The position numbers and the translations under genes are program-made. Below the pieces are notes generated by a model, which did not search any database, had not been told where the DNA came from, and worked only from the letters and a program-made list of their open reading frames with translations. From Ruficoccus sp. ZRK36 (GTDB lineage Bacteria; Verrucomicrobiota; Verrucomicrobiia; Opitutales; Cerasicoccaceae): a DNA stretch of 64,000 nt. The stretch is taken from assembly GCF_019603315.1 (NCBI RefSeq), contig NZ_CP080649.1, positions 3,659,436 through 3,723,435 on the forward strand. The letters are read 5' to 3'. The stretch's first letter is position 1. Each line of letters starts with the position of its first letter. Positions 51,204 to 60,195 of the stretch are shown here, one piece after another.

Positions 51204-52370
51204 TCACACCCCTGCCGGGGCGACGATGTGCGCGCCCTCGCCAGTACGGGTATGGAAGACCTTCGGGCTGTGTCCGAAGCGCTCATTGTAACGGGCGCAG
51301 GCTTCCTCGGCGATCGCCTCAGAGAAGGTCCCATCGGTCACGGCCATAACGGCCCCGCCGAAACCACCGCCGGTCAAACGGGCGCCATGGACGCCGGGGA
51401 GGTTCTTCAGCTCGTCCACGAGGAAGTCCAGCTCGTCGCAGCTGTTTTCAAAGTCATGCCGCGAGCTTTCGTGCGAAGCGATGAGCAGGTTCCCCATGCG
51501 CTCGAGATCGCCGTCCTGCAGGGCTGAAGCCATCTCATGCACACGCATGCTCTCGGTGATGACGTGGCGGGCGCGCTTGAGAAGGATTTCGGACATCTGC
51601 CCGGACACGCTGTCGAGCTGCAGCAGCGAGGCATCAGCCAGACACTCCAGCTCGGGGTACTTGACCTTCAGGATGTCGTACGCCTCCATGCACTCCTTGT
51701 GACGGTCGGCGTAGAAAGAGTCGATCAGCGCGTGCTTTTTCTGGGAGTTGAAGACCCAGAAGTGGACACCGGCGGGCATGGGCACGCGGTCAAAGGTCTC
51801 GGTCTTGCAGTCGATGGTGACGATGTGGTCCTTTTCACCGAAGGCGCTGACGCCCTGGTCGAGGATGCCACAGGGCATACCGACAAACTCGTTCTCGGCC
51901 TTGCGGCCAAAGCGGGCCATCTGCTTGCGGTCGGCGTCAAAGCCGAAGGCGGACTTGTAGGCGTAGGCAGCGGCCAGCTCAAAGGCAGCGCTGCTGCTCA
52001 TGCCCGCGCCGGGAGGCAGCGTGCTGGCGAGCGCCATCTTGAAGCCGCCCGGCATATCGAGCCCGCTCTCACGCATGGCGTTAAAGACGCCCAGCGGGTA
52101 GTTGGCCCAGCTGTTGTTACCCTCCAGCGGCTTCAGATCGGTGAGGTCGACGACGACCTGCCCCTCGAGCTTACGGTCTACCAGTACCGCTGTCGGCTCC
52201 GGAGTACGCGTGAGCGCGATCGAGATCACACAGTCCACAGCCACGCCCATCACGGGCCCGCCATTATAGTCGGTGTGATTGCCGATGAATTCCAGACGAC
52301 CGGGAGCCATGGCGAGATGCTCGGGCTCTTCGCCAAAGTGTTCTTTAAAGCAGGTGACGACTTCTTTCAT
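51204..52370 (-). CDS. galK: Galactokinase (GHMP family)
   Basis: 388 residues. N-terminal galactokinase signature 'GRLEFIGNHTDYNGG' (about 24-38), GHMP ATP motif 'LPPGAGMSSSAAFELAA' (about 118-134) and C-terminal 'ARLTGGGFGGAVMA'. In characterised galactokinases the first motif reads GRVNLIGEHTDY; here Glu27 replaces Asn and Asn31 replaces the sugar-contacting Glu. It phosphorylates galactose at C1 in the cytosol, though the changes could shift sugar preference. The start codon lies just beyond the hup terminator and has no visible Shine-Dalgarno, which is odd. Confidence 0.92.
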   Translation of the reverse strand: MKEVVTCFKEHFGEEPEHLAMAPGRLEFIGNHTDYNGGPVMGVAVDCVISIALTRTPEPTAVLVDRKLEGQVVVDLTDLKPLEGNNSWANYPLGVFNAMRESGLDMPGGFKMALASTLPPGAGMSSSAAFELAAAYAYKSAFGFDADRKQMARFGRKAENEFVGMPCGILDQGVSAFGEKDHIVTIDCKTETFDRVPMPAGVHFWVFNSQKKHALIDSFYADRHKECMEAYDILKVKYPELECLADASLLQLDSVSGQMSEILLKRARHVITESMRVHEMASALQDGDLERMGNLLIASHESSRHDFENSCDELDFLVDELKNLPGVHGARLTGGGFGGAVMAVTDGTFSEAIAEEACARYNERFGHSPKVFHTRTGEGAHIVAPAGV

Positions 52371-52375
52371 GGTAC

Positions 52376-52405
52376 AAAGAAAAAGCCCGCAGTTACTGCG
52401 GGCTT
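52376..52405 (-). terminator. Terminator after hup, immediately upstream of galK
   Basis: Minus strand: GCCCGCAG-taa-CTGCGGGC followed by TTTTTCTTT. Stem of 8 bp, three-base loop. It ends about 9 nt before the galK start, so galK must be expressed by read-through or from a promoter within the hup region. Confidence 0.9.
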
Positions 52406-52431
52406 TCTCAAGTCTAAAATGACGGAACAGA

Positions 52432-52707
52432 TTAGAGAATGCCCTTCAGGCCGGCACCCGGCTTGAACTTGACAGTCTTGGAAGCGGCAATCTTGATCTT
52501 CTCACCCGTCTTCGGGTTGACGCCGGTGCGGGCGGCACGCTTGGTGACGGAGAAAGTACCGAAACCGATGAGCTGAACAGCCTTATCCTTTTTCACGCCC
52601 TTTTTGACAGCGTCGAGAAAGGCGTCAACGGCACGTTCGGCCTGAGCCTTGGAAGTGTCTTTACCGAGTTGCTTTTGCACTTCGATAACAAGCTCTGCTT
52701 TATTCAT
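52432..52707 (-). CDS. hup: HU-family nucleoid DNA-binding protein
   Basis: 91 residues from the ATG at 52707, the HU length. 'MNKAELVIEVQKQLGKDTSKAQAERAV' type helical part and the beta-arm signature 'GFGTFSVTKRAARTGVNPKTGE' with the intercalating Pro in 'GVNPKTG' are intact. HU dimers bend and compact DNA. It is upstream of galK, separated by the terminator at 52376-52405. The in-frame codons to 52749 lack similarity and are unlikely to be used. Confidence 0.95.
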   Translation of the reverse strand: MNKAELVIEVQKQLGKDTSKAQAERAVDAFLDAVKKGVKKDKAVQLIGFGTFSVTKRAARTGVNPKTGEKIKIAASKTVKFKPGAGLKGIL

Positions 52708-52782
52708 ATTGGTATAGATGTATTGGATGTTTACGGTTTGAGAATACAATGCCGATTAGGTAGGTGTCAGCTATGCACCGTC

Positions 52783-52799
52783 AACCCAAATATTGGGTT
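52783..52799. promoter_or_regulatory. AACCCAA-N3-TTGGGTT palindrome in the hup promoter region
   Basis: Perfect 7-bp arms. Its minus-strand downstream edge overlaps TTGACG, a possible -35 for hup; a matching -10 is not convincing. No T-run follows, so it is not a terminator of the small gene upstream. Confidence 0.35.
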
Positions 52800-52831
52800 C
52801 AACCGGCCTTTTTTTGAGGTTTCGTGCGGGT

Positions 52832-53053
52832 TCAGCCCTTTTCTGGCGGGGGATCGGTCCAAACCTCCCCCTGTCGCCCCCTGACCATCAGCCTCAGAAG
52901 GTGGTCCATGGCCTCAACCTGCTTGATATTGCGTTCGAGGGCAATTTGCTCCGAACGTTTCCATAATTGACGGGCCATAACGGGGGCCTGCTCAGGGCTC
53001 GCTCCAAGGTTCTCGCAAAGCTTTTCCAGCTTTGATAGGTCCTGATCCGTCAT
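52832..53053 (-). CDS. Small uncharacterised helical protein coupled to ygfZ
   Basis: 73 residues, predicted mainly helical ('DLSKLEKLCENLGASPEQAPVMARQLWKRSEQIA...'), hydrophilic, no signal peptide. Its start overlaps the ygfZ stop by 4 bp (ATGA), so translational coupling makes it a real gene. I recognise no domain. Ygfz works in iron-sulfur cluster maturation, so a helper role is conceivable, but no evidence is in the sequence itself. Confidence 0.65.
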   Translation of the reverse strand: MTDQDLSKLEKLCENLGASPEQAPVMARQLWKRSEQIALERNIKQVEAMDHLLRLMVRGRQGEVWTDPPPEKG

Positions 53054-53943
53054 CCCAGTGCCCCCCTGACCGTAACTGCCCCAGCCCCGACAACGCTCAA
53101 CGCAGTCCCTTCGGTCAGCGCGCGCTTTTTCAGCATGGCCAATCCGATGACGGAACCCTCGCGGGCTGCAGCCGAGCGCAGCTCGCCCACAGCCTTACCT
53201 TCGGAATTAAGTATCTCTACTGGGAGGGATTCCGGAAGCTTCTCCAAGTCAATCTGATGCAGCGCCCGCTGGGTCCGCCCCATCGCGTGCAGGCGGGCCA
53301 TCACCTCCTGCCCCAGATAGCAGCCCTTATTAAATGAGACAGCGACTTTCTCCAGCCCGCCCTCCTGCGGCAGGTCGCCGGGGCCGATATCCACCGGCAC
53401 CAGCGGGACACCCGCCGCGATACGCTCGTAGGCGAGGATCGAGGGGTCGGCGTTGAGCTCCAGGCCCTCCGGCAGGCTGTAGAGCCAGAGGGTCTCGCGG
53501 TCTGGACTCCGGGAATGCCGACCCGCGAAACACACCGCGGCGGGTGTACTCTTACCAGCGGGCCTCGGTGTCACAGGGATAAAGATCCCATCGGCAGGCA
53601 CATCATTCTCATCCAGGCCGATTTCAACCACCAGGCAGGCAGTTTCCGTTAAATCCTCAATCTCGACCTCGTCGGCGATGATGTTCTCCTCCAGCTTGGC
53701 GATGAGGGAATCCGCCGGGCAGCCATAGCTCAGCAGCAGGTAGTCTTCCGGGCCGAGCCAAAAGATCAGGCTGTCAGCGCAGACCTTGCCCTTGCGGTCG
53801 AGCCAGAGCCCGTAGCAGTATTGGCCACGCTGGAGGTTACGTAAGTCGTTGGAGCACTGGCTCTGCAGGTAGTCGGGAGCATCTTCGCCCGTCACCCGCA
53901 GGACGGCGGCAGGCTGGAATTTGGTGGTGAGAGGAGTCGGCAT
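53050..53943 (-). CDS. ygfZ: YgfZ/GcvT-fold folate-binding protein
   Basis: 297 residues. The family signature K-G-C-x-x-G-Q-E occurs as 'KGCYLGQEVMARLHAMG' (about 205-221), and the N-terminal 'VTGEDAPDYLQSQCSNDL' is typical. YgfZ binds tetrahydrofolate and assists repair or assembly of certain iron-sulfur enzymes such as MiaB; the motif Cys is required in E. coli. The protein is cytosolic. It overlaps the small helical gene downstream and is divergent from aroG. Confidence 0.9.
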   Translation of the reverse strand: MPTPLTTKFQPAAVLRVTGEDAPDYLQSQCSNDLRNLQRGQYCYGLWLDRKGKVCADSLIFWLGPEDYLLLSYGCPADSLIAKLEENIIADEVEIEDLTETACLVVEIGLDENDVPADGIFIPVTPRPAGKSTPAAVCFAGRHSRSPDRETLWLYSLPEGLELNADPSILAYERIAAGVPLVPVDIGPGDLPQEGGLEKVAVSFNKGCYLGQEVMARLHAMGRTQRALHQIDLEKLPESLPVEILNSEGKAVGELRSAAAREGSVIGLAMLKKRALTEGTALSVVGAGAVTVRGALG

Positions 53944-54052
53944 AAGGAGAAATTTGTAAAAAAGCTGAACCGGATTAAACGGAGGTTGTCCAAGAATAGC
54001 CTTGAAAAGACCGCCCGCGTCAAACGTGATATGACCTTTTTATATAGATCCC

Positions 54053-55117
<1,065 letters not shown>

Positions 55118-55205
55118 TCTGAATCAGTAATCATTATCTCATCCCGTTATCCAAATGAGCGCAACTAATGTCCTTTATAAAGGTAACCCGTATCGAAGCA
55201 AAACC

Positions 55206-56192
55206 ATGAGCAAAGCACCTATTCGTGTCGCAGTCACTGGCGCCGCCGGTCAAATCGGCTACGCCCTCCTCTTCCGCATCGCATCTGGCCAGATGTTCGG
55301 CCCCGACCAGCCGGTCGCCCTGAACCTGATCGAAATTGAACCCGGCATGAACGCCCTCAAGGGTGTCGCCATGGAGCTGGAAGACTGTGCCTTCCCGCTG
55401 CTGACCGAGGTCGTCCAGACCTCCGACCTGAACGTCGGCTTCAAGGACGTCAACTGGGCCCTGCTCGTCGGTAGTGTGCCGCGCAAGAAGGGCATGGAGC
55501 GCGCTGAGCTGCTCGGCATCAACGGCAAGATCTTCGTCGGCCAGGGTAAGGCCATCAACGACAACGCCGCCAAGGATGTGCGCGTACTCGTCGTGGGTAA
55601 CCCCTGCAACACGAACTGCCTGATCGCCATGCAGAACGCCCCGGACGTCCCCAACGACCGCTTCTTCGCGATGACCCGCCTGGACGAAAACCGCGCCAAG
55701 AGCCAGCTCGCCGTCAAGGCCGGCGTGCCCGTCAGCGCCGTCTCCAACCTCTGCGTGTGGGGCAACCACTCCCCGACCATGTTCGCCGACTTCACCAACG
55801 CGAAGATCGACGGCAAGCCCGCCACCGAAGTCATCACCGACAAGGAATGGCTCGAAGAAACCTTCCTGCCCGTCGTCGGCAAGCGTGGCGCCGCCATCAT
55901 CGAAGCCCGTGGTGCCTCCTCCGCTGCCTCCGCCGCCAACGCCGTCGTTGACACCGTGGTCAGCCTGACCACCCCGACCGCTCCCGGCGACTTCCACAGC
56001 GTCTGCGTCTGCTCCAGCGGCGAATACGGTGCCCCCAAGGACATCATCACCTCCCTGCCGATCAAGAGCGACGGCACCAAGTGGGAAGTGGTCAAGGGCA
56101 TCCAGCTGAACGACTTCGCCAAGGCCAAGATCCAGGTCTCCATCGACGAGCTGACCTCCGAGAAGGAAACCGCCATGTCCGCCCTCGCCTAA
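55206..56192 (+). CDS. mdh: NAD-dependent malate dehydrogenase
   Basis: 328 residues from the ATG at 55206 (an upstream ATG at 55155 is possible but less conserved). '[20 protein letters not shown]' (about 6-25) is the Rossmann NAD loop; '[18 protein letters not shown]' carries the substrate Arg residues and '[12 protein letters not shown]' the catalytic His. It is of the MDH type shared with proteobacteria and eukaryote cytosol. It oxidises malate to oxaloacetate in the TCA cycle. It follows aroG by 88 bp and is probably a separate unit, ended by the terminator at 56255-56286. Confidence 0.96.
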   Translation: MSKAPIRVAVTGAAGQIGYALLFRIASGQMFGPDQPVALNLIEIEPGMNALKGVAMELEDCAFPLLTEVVQTSDLNVGFKDVNWALLVGSVPRKKGMERAELLGINGKIFVGQGKAINDNAAKDVRVLVVGNPCNTNCLIAMQNAPDVPNDRFFAMTRLDENRAKSQLAVKAGVPVSAVSNLCVWGNHSPTMFADFTNAKIDGKPATEVITDKEWLEETFLPVVGKRGAAIIEARGASSAASAANAVVDTVVSLTTPTAPGDFHSVCVCSSGEYGAPKDIITSLPIKSDGTKWEVVKGIQLNDFAKAKIQVSIDELTSEKETAMSALA

Positions 56193-56254
56193 AGCGAGCG
56201 CCCCACGGTATCCAATCCAAATAACGCACGCGGCCCTCACGCCGCACCCTTTTC

Positions 56255-56286
56255 AAGCCCGGCAGCAATGCCGGGCTTTTTGTTTT
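56255..56286 (+). terminator. Rho-independent terminator after mdh
   Basis: AAGCCCGGCA-gcaa-TGCCGGGCTT followed by TTTTGTTTTT: a 10-bp stem with a four-base loop. Confidence 0.92.
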
Positions 56287-56370
56287 TCCGGGGCTGCGCG
56301 CCCCGGACCCGCGGCAGGCAGAGCCTGCACTTTCGATTCAGGACTCGTGCTACGCACAAGTCCTGAATCG
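56287..56370. repeat. Mosaic mini-hairpin element, copy 3 (after mdh)
   Basis: GGGGC-tgcgc-GCCCC (about 56290) and GCAGGC-aga-GCCTGC are followed by CACTTTCG and a 17-bp stem at 56334-56350 / 56354-56370 with one mismatch (position 46/58) and a TAC loop. The linker GACCCGCGGCA is shared with copy 5. The 469-bp gap 56193-56661 contains, besides this, the mdh terminator and copy 4, and no gene. Confidence 0.78.
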
Positions 56371-56395
56371 TCATTGAGCTCGGTCCTGTCGCACC

Positions 56396-56640
56396 TCAGT
56401 TCCCAATTAACGCTTCATCGCCATAAAGAATGGTGTCGACCCAGTTTTGATATTCGTATCTCAGCGTTTGTGCAAAGCAGAGCCTCTGCTTTGCACAAAC
56501 GCTGACACGATGCGCAGCATCGAAAGTGCAGGTCCGGCTGGACCAGCAATCTTCAAGGAGCGTAGGGGCAGAGCCCCTCAATCGGATCAAACGCCGTGCG
56601 TTTGCTGCGGGGCGTGGGGGTGCATAACCCCCCACAAAAA
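56396..56640 (-). repeat. Mosaic mini-hairpin element, copy 4, inverted relative to copy 5
   Basis: Contains a 22-bp perfect hairpin with a one-base loop (56461-56482 / 56484-56505), CGATGC-gca-GCATCG (56508-56522), AGGGGC-aga-GCCCCT (about 56563-56577) and GGGGGT-gcata-ACCCCC near 56625. The word TGGTGTCGACCCAGTTTTGAT (56431-56451) reappears reverse-complemented with one change at 57411-57431 in copy 5, and the CGATGC hairpin with its TTTCG flank is also shared. The linker CGGCGTTTGATCCGATT is shared with copy 1. Confidence 0.8.
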
Positions 56641-56661
56641 AACCTCTCCCTCCCCTGCCCT

Positions 56662-57258
56662 TCAGAAATCGCGGCGGCCGTCGAGGGCGCTTTTGAGAGT
56701 GGCGGAGTCGGCGTAGGTGATGCCGCCGCCGCTAGGCAGCCCAAAGCCGATGCGCGATAGGCGGATGTCTTCGCGCCCGGCCAGGAGCTCGTCCTGAATG
56801 TAGTGGCAGGTGGCCTCCCCCTCGATGTCGTTAGACAGGGCGAGGATCATTTCCTGCACTTCGCCGTCGTCGATGCGCTTGCGCAGGCTGGCGAAGTTCA
56901 GGTCGCCGGGGCCGACACCGTGCAGCGGCGAGAGCTTACCGTGGAGCACATGGTAAACGCCCCGGAACACACCCGAACGCTCGATCGCGAGCAAATCAGG
57001 GACGGTCTCGACGACACACGTCACCTCCCGGTGACGCGCCGGATCAGCGTAAATGGCGCAGGTGTCGGACTCGGTCAGGTTGCCGGTGATGGGGCAACGG
57101 CGCAGATTGGCAGCCGCCTGCTGAAGCGCCTCGATCAATGGCTCCAGTCGCTCTGGCTTCTCCACCAGCAGGTGCAGCGCGATGCGCTCAGCCGAGCGGT
57201 AACCCAGCCCCGGCAACTGCTTTAAAAGCTGCTCCACCTTTTCCAGTGATTCCGACAT
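56662..57258 (-). CDS. recR: Recombination protein RecR with incomplete zinc finger
   Basis: 198 residues from the ATG at 57258. Helix-hairpin-helix N-terminus ('LPGLGYRSAERIALHLL', about 15-31), then a zinc-finger region, a TOPRIM domain ('VVETVPDLLAIERSGVFRGVYHVL') and the C-terminal Walker-like 'GFGLPSGGGITYAD'. RecR works with RecO and RecF in gap repair. In the C-x2-C-x8-C-x2-C finger (Cys57/60/69/72 in E. coli numbering) only Cys55 and Cys67 remain here; the partners are Thr58 and Tyr70. The DNA-clamp fold may persist without zinc. It is downstream of ybaB, the usual pairing, but mosaic repeats lie in between. Confidence 0.94.
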   Translation of the reverse strand: MSESLEKVEQLLKQLPGLGYRSAERIALHLLVEKPERLEPLIEALQQAAANLRRCPITGNLTESDTCAIYADPARHREVTCVVETVPDLLAIERSGVFRGVYHVLHGKLSPLHGVGPGDLNFASLRKRIDDGEVQEMILALSNDIEGEATCHYIQDELLAGREDIRLSRIGFGLPSGGGITYADSATLKSALDGRRDF

Positions 57259-57289
57259 GAGAGTTGATTGGATTTGGAGTGGTTTTGGG

Positions 57290-57540
57290 GGATAGCTGGG
57301 GCTGCGCGCCCCAGACCCGCGGCAAGCAGAGCTTGCATTTTCGATGCTGCGCATCGTGTCAGTGATTGGCGAAAAGAGCTAGGCTCTTTTCGCCAATCAC
57401 TGAGCAAAGCATCAAAACTGGGTCGCCACCAGTACTTCATCCAGCGGGGCAGCGAACGCAGTGAGCGATGGGGCAAAGCCCCATCCAGATGCGAAACATC
57501 TGCGGTGCAGGGCTGCGTCCTGCCTACATGAAGCCGGGCA
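57290..57540 (+). repeat. Mosaic mini-hairpin element, copy 5 (ybaB/recR gap)
   Basis: Ordered modules: CTGGGGC-tgcgc-GCCCCAG (57296-57314), linker, GCAAGC-aga-GCTTGC (57322-57336), CGATGC-tgc-GCATCG (57342-57356), a perfect 21-bp hairpin with TAG loop (57359-57379 / 57383-57403), the 21-nt word at 57411-57431 shared with copy 4, GATGGGGC-aaa-GCCCCATC and CAGATG-cgaaa-CATCTG. It runs into the last codons of ybaB. The stem sequence differs from that in copy 4 yet is self-complementary in both. Confidence 0.82.
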
Positions 57541-57832
57541 TCTGGAAGCCAGCAGTGGCCTCAGACATTTTTTCCTCGTTGAGGGCCTTGGCCTTGGCGG
57601 CGGCGTCTTTGATGGCTTCGAGGAGGGTTTCCTGGACGATCTCGGCGTCCTCCTTGATAAACTCGGGGTCGATCTTCAGGTCGAGGAACTCGCCCTGGCC
57701 GTTGACCTTGACGGTCACAGCGCCACCACCGGCCGACACTTCCAGCTCGGTCGCAGTCAGCTCCTCCTGGATCTGCTCGACCTTTTGCTGCATTTTCTTC
57801 GCTTGCTTGAGTAATTTACCGACTCCTGCCAT
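57524..57832 (-). CDS. ybaB: YbaB/EbfC nucleoid-associated protein
   Basis: 102 residues, the family size. 'KLLKQAKKMQQKVEQIQEELTATE' N-terminal helix and 'VKVNGQGEFLDLKIDPEFI' beta region are typical, with Gly/Met-rich C-terminus. YbaB dimers bind DNA and are usually encoded between dnaX and recR. Here recR follows, but dnaX is not in the window; the DUF1015 gene is divergent. The C-terminal codons lie inside a mosaic repeat. Confidence 0.93.
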   Translation of the reverse strand: MAGVGKLLKQAKKMQQKVEQIQEELTATELEVSAGGGAVTVKVNGQGEFLDLKIDPEFIKEDAEIVQETLLEAIKDAAAKAKALNEEKMSEATAGFQMPGFM

Positions 57833-57944
57833 AAGGCCACGAAGTGAAGGCGAAATTCCCGCCCCTGTAAAGGTCAGTTTTTGGTAAGCATTACCGGGAA
57901 TTTCCCTTGCCTTGAGGGGCGCGGGCGGCTTGCTTGGACGGCCT

Positions 57945-59156
57945 ATGCGTATTCGAGCTTTTCAAGGACTGCGGCCCACTCCCGAGTCGGCCACGAAAAT
58001 CGCCTCTCTGCCCTACGACGTGGTCAACACCGCCGAAGCGCGTGAGCTGGCCGCGGGGAACCCGCTGAGCTTCCTGCACGTGGTGCGTGCGGAGATCGAC
58101 CTGCCCGAGGGCACCGACCCGTACTCGCCAGAGGTGTACGCCCAGGCCAAGGCAGCCCTCACCCGTCTCGAAGCCGAGGGTGGCCTGCAGCGCGAGTCTG
58201 AGCCCTGCCTGTACCTTTACCGCCAGCAGATGGGCGAGCACGTCCAGACCGGCGTCGTCGGTGTCTTCAACATCGAGGACTACGAGAACAACCTGATCAA
58301 GAAGCACGAAAAGACCCGCAAGGCCAAGGAAGACGACCGCACCGCGCTCAACCGCACGCTGTCGGCCCACCCCGGCCCGGTCTTCCTCACCTACAAGGGC
58401 GAGCAGGCCATCGACGGTATCGTTGACAAGATCACCGCGGAAAAGCCCTTTGTGCAGTTCACGGCCCCGGACGGCGTCGAGCACACCGTCTGGCGCGTCC
58501 CCGGTGGCAGCGAGCTAGTCGAAGCCTTTAAGACCGTCCCTGTGGCCTACGTGGCCGACGGTCACCACCGCAGCGCCAGCGCTGCCCGCGTCGGAGCCGA
58601 GCGCCGCGCCGCCAACCCTTCCCACACTGGGGATGAGGACTACAACTGGTTCCTCGCGGTGGCCTTCCCCGGCGACCAGCTCAACGTCCTGCCCTACAAC
58701 CGCTACGTCCACGACCTCAACGGCCGCACCCCCGAGCAGCTGATCGCCGAGATCAGTAAGGTCTGCGAAGTGACCGAGGGCGCCAGCCCTGAGCCCGCCG
58801 CCTACGGCGATGTCTCCATGTACCTCGACGGTAAGTGGTACGGCCTAAAATTCCCCGGCGGTGAGAGCGACCCGATTTCCCGGCTCGATGTTTCGCGCCT
58901 GCAGGACCACATTCTGGCCCCGCTGCTCGACATCGACGACCCGCGCACCAGCGAAAAGATCGACTTCATCGGCGGTATTCGCGGCACGAAGGAACTCGTC
59001 AAGCTCGTCGATAACGGCGGCGGCGTGGCCTTCTCCGTTTACCCGGTGACCGTGGACCAGCTGATCGACATCGCCGACGCCGACGCCATCATGCCCCCCA
59101 AGAGCACGTGGTTCGAGCCGAAGCTGCGCAGCGGCCTCTTCATCCACACCTTCTAG
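57945..59156 (+). CDS. DUF1015 family protein
   Basis: 403 residues from the ATG at 57945. 'FQGLRPTPESATKIASLPYDVV' and the central 'YVADGHHRSASAARV' (about 203-217) are the family signatures; the D-G-H-H-R motif recalls the ParB/sulfiredoxin fold, which includes an archaeal serine kinase. A nucleotide-dependent phosphotransfer is therefore possible but unproven. The protein is cytosolic. Its stop codon is followed at once by a mosaic hairpin. It is divergent from ybaB, with 112 bp between starts. Confidence 0.9.
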   Translation: MRIRAFQGLRPTPESATKIASLPYDVVNTAEARELAAGNPLSFLHVVRAEIDLPEGTDPYSPEVYAQAKAALTRLEAEGGLQRESEPCLYLYRQQMGEHVQTGVVGVFNIEDYENNLIKKHEKTRKAKEDDRTALNRTLSAHPGPVFLTYKGEQAIDGIVDKITAEKPFVQFTAPDGVEHTVWRVPGGSELVEAFKTVPVAYVADGHHRSASAARVGAERRAANPSHTGDEDYNWFLAVAFPGDQLNVLPYNRYVHDLNGRTPEQLIAEISKVCEVTEGASPEPAAYGDVSMYLDGKWYGLKFPGGESDPISRLDVSRLQDHILAPLLDIDDPRTSEKIDFIGGIRGTKELVKLVDNGGGVAFSVYPVTVDQLIDIADADAIMPPKSTWFEPKLRSGLFIHTF

Positions 59157-59390
59157 CAGGGCAAGCCCTGCACCCTCGGTGCTACGCACCGGGATGGCCT
59201 TTCCTGGAGAAAGGCCATGGGCCAATAGACTAAACGCCTACTTCTTTAACTTACCAGCTGCGCGGGCATACTCGCGCAGCTTTTTTATATGCTTGCGAGA
59301 GGTAAGCTTCACCCATGGCTCCGCCTTGGCGGATACATCAATGCCACCGGGTGCAACCCGGTGCAGGGCTCGCCCTGCTCTGCCTGCCTA
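59157..59390. repeat. Mosaic mini-hairpin element, copy 6 (after DUF1015)
   Basis: CAGGGC-aa-GCCCTG starts with the first base after the DUF1015 stop; CGGTGC-tac-GCACCG, ATGGCCTTTC-ctgga-GAAAGGCCAT, ACCGGGT-gca-ACCCGGT and GCAGGGC-tc-GCCCTGC follow. The region ends at the 3' end of the hypothetical gene on the other strand, so it could act as the shared terminator of the convergent pair. No linker words are shared with the other copies except short GCCTGC-type motifs, so membership is likely rather than certain. Confidence 0.6.
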
Positions 59391-60059
59391 CTCGTCGGCG
59401 TCGGTTTCAGAGCCGTTGCGCTGGAAGGGGCTGCGGAAGAGCTGACCGGGGTCGCCGCTTTCGCCATCAGGGGAGACGGTACTGACCGCGCCGTGGCTGT
59501 CCCGCATCTGCATCGGGATGGACTCCAGCTGGCCCTCACCGGTGCGCTGGACGGGGATCCCCTCGTCGGTCTTGTTACGCTCAAACATGAAGCGGTTGAC
59601 CTCGCGCAGGTTCACCTGATCGATGTAGTTCTGCATCCGGCGCCCCTCGGGTGAGGTTATCTCGGCACCCTGAAATTTACCCGCCATGAGGTTTTCCATC
59701 GCGTAGTTCCAGTTACGCGGTTGGGTCATCTTGCGGTTACCGGCGGCCATCTCGGTGTTGCGCATTTTCATATCCATGGTCGAGTACTCCTTTTTCTCGC
59801 CACTGAAGCGGTCGGCCTCGGAGAGCATGGTAGACTTTTTCTGCCCGAGGGTGGAGAACTGCGTGTGCCACTCGGTCAAGTCCATGCGGGTGCCCCCGAA
59901 CTGGGTGTTCAGCTCCGGCTTTTGCACACTGGTGTCCAGGCCCTCAGCCTTTTGGTTCTCGATGTTACTGCGCTGACCGTAGTTGATCTTTTTTAACCCG
60001 GCAGACAGCGGCAGCGTCACGGCCACGGAAAGAAAGATGTAGGGGAGCCAACGAAACAT
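59388..60059 (-). CDS. Secreted or membrane-anchored protein of unknown function
   Basis: 223 residues. A short N-terminal hydrophobic segment (about 5-21) is a signal peptide or anchor. The remainder is polar and rich in Gln, Asn, Met and Glu, with no recognised domain; helical stretches around 60-110 and a Pro/Gly-rich disordered C-terminus. It resembles no family I know and may be lineage-specific. It is convergent with the DUF1015 gene and divergent from thyA, sharing a short promoter space with it. Confidence 0.7.
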   Translation of the reverse strand: MFRWLPYIFLSVAVTLPLSAGLKKINYGQRSNIENQKAEGLDTSVQKPELNTQFGGTRMDLTEWHTQFSTLGQKKSTMLSEADRFSGEKKEYSTMDMKMRNTEMAAGNRKMTQPRNWNYAMENLMAGKFQGAEITSPEGRRMQNYIDQVNLREVNRFMFERNKTDEGIPVQRTGEGQLESIPMQMRDSHGAVSTVSPDGESGDPGQLFRSPFQRNGSETDADE

Positions 60060-60195
60060 AAGCTTCTATTATCACCTAAATCGGCGCCCAATGCAATAGG
60101 GCAATTTACCGAGGAGACGGGGGTGCAACCAACCATTTCGGGGCAAAGCTCACGCCGTCGTTGACTTTGACGGGGTTTGGTCGAAATCTGTCCCC

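Noticed and set aside
56600-56650. GGGGGT-gcata-ACCCCC followed by A-run as a terminator of recR
   Set aside because: On the recR (minus) strand the T-run precedes the hairpin rather than following it, and on the plus strand there is no T-run; it is read as part of the mosaic element.
57290-57540. CRISPR-like array in the ybaB/recR gap
   Set aside because: No regularly spaced direct repeats; the units are palindromes of differing sequence.
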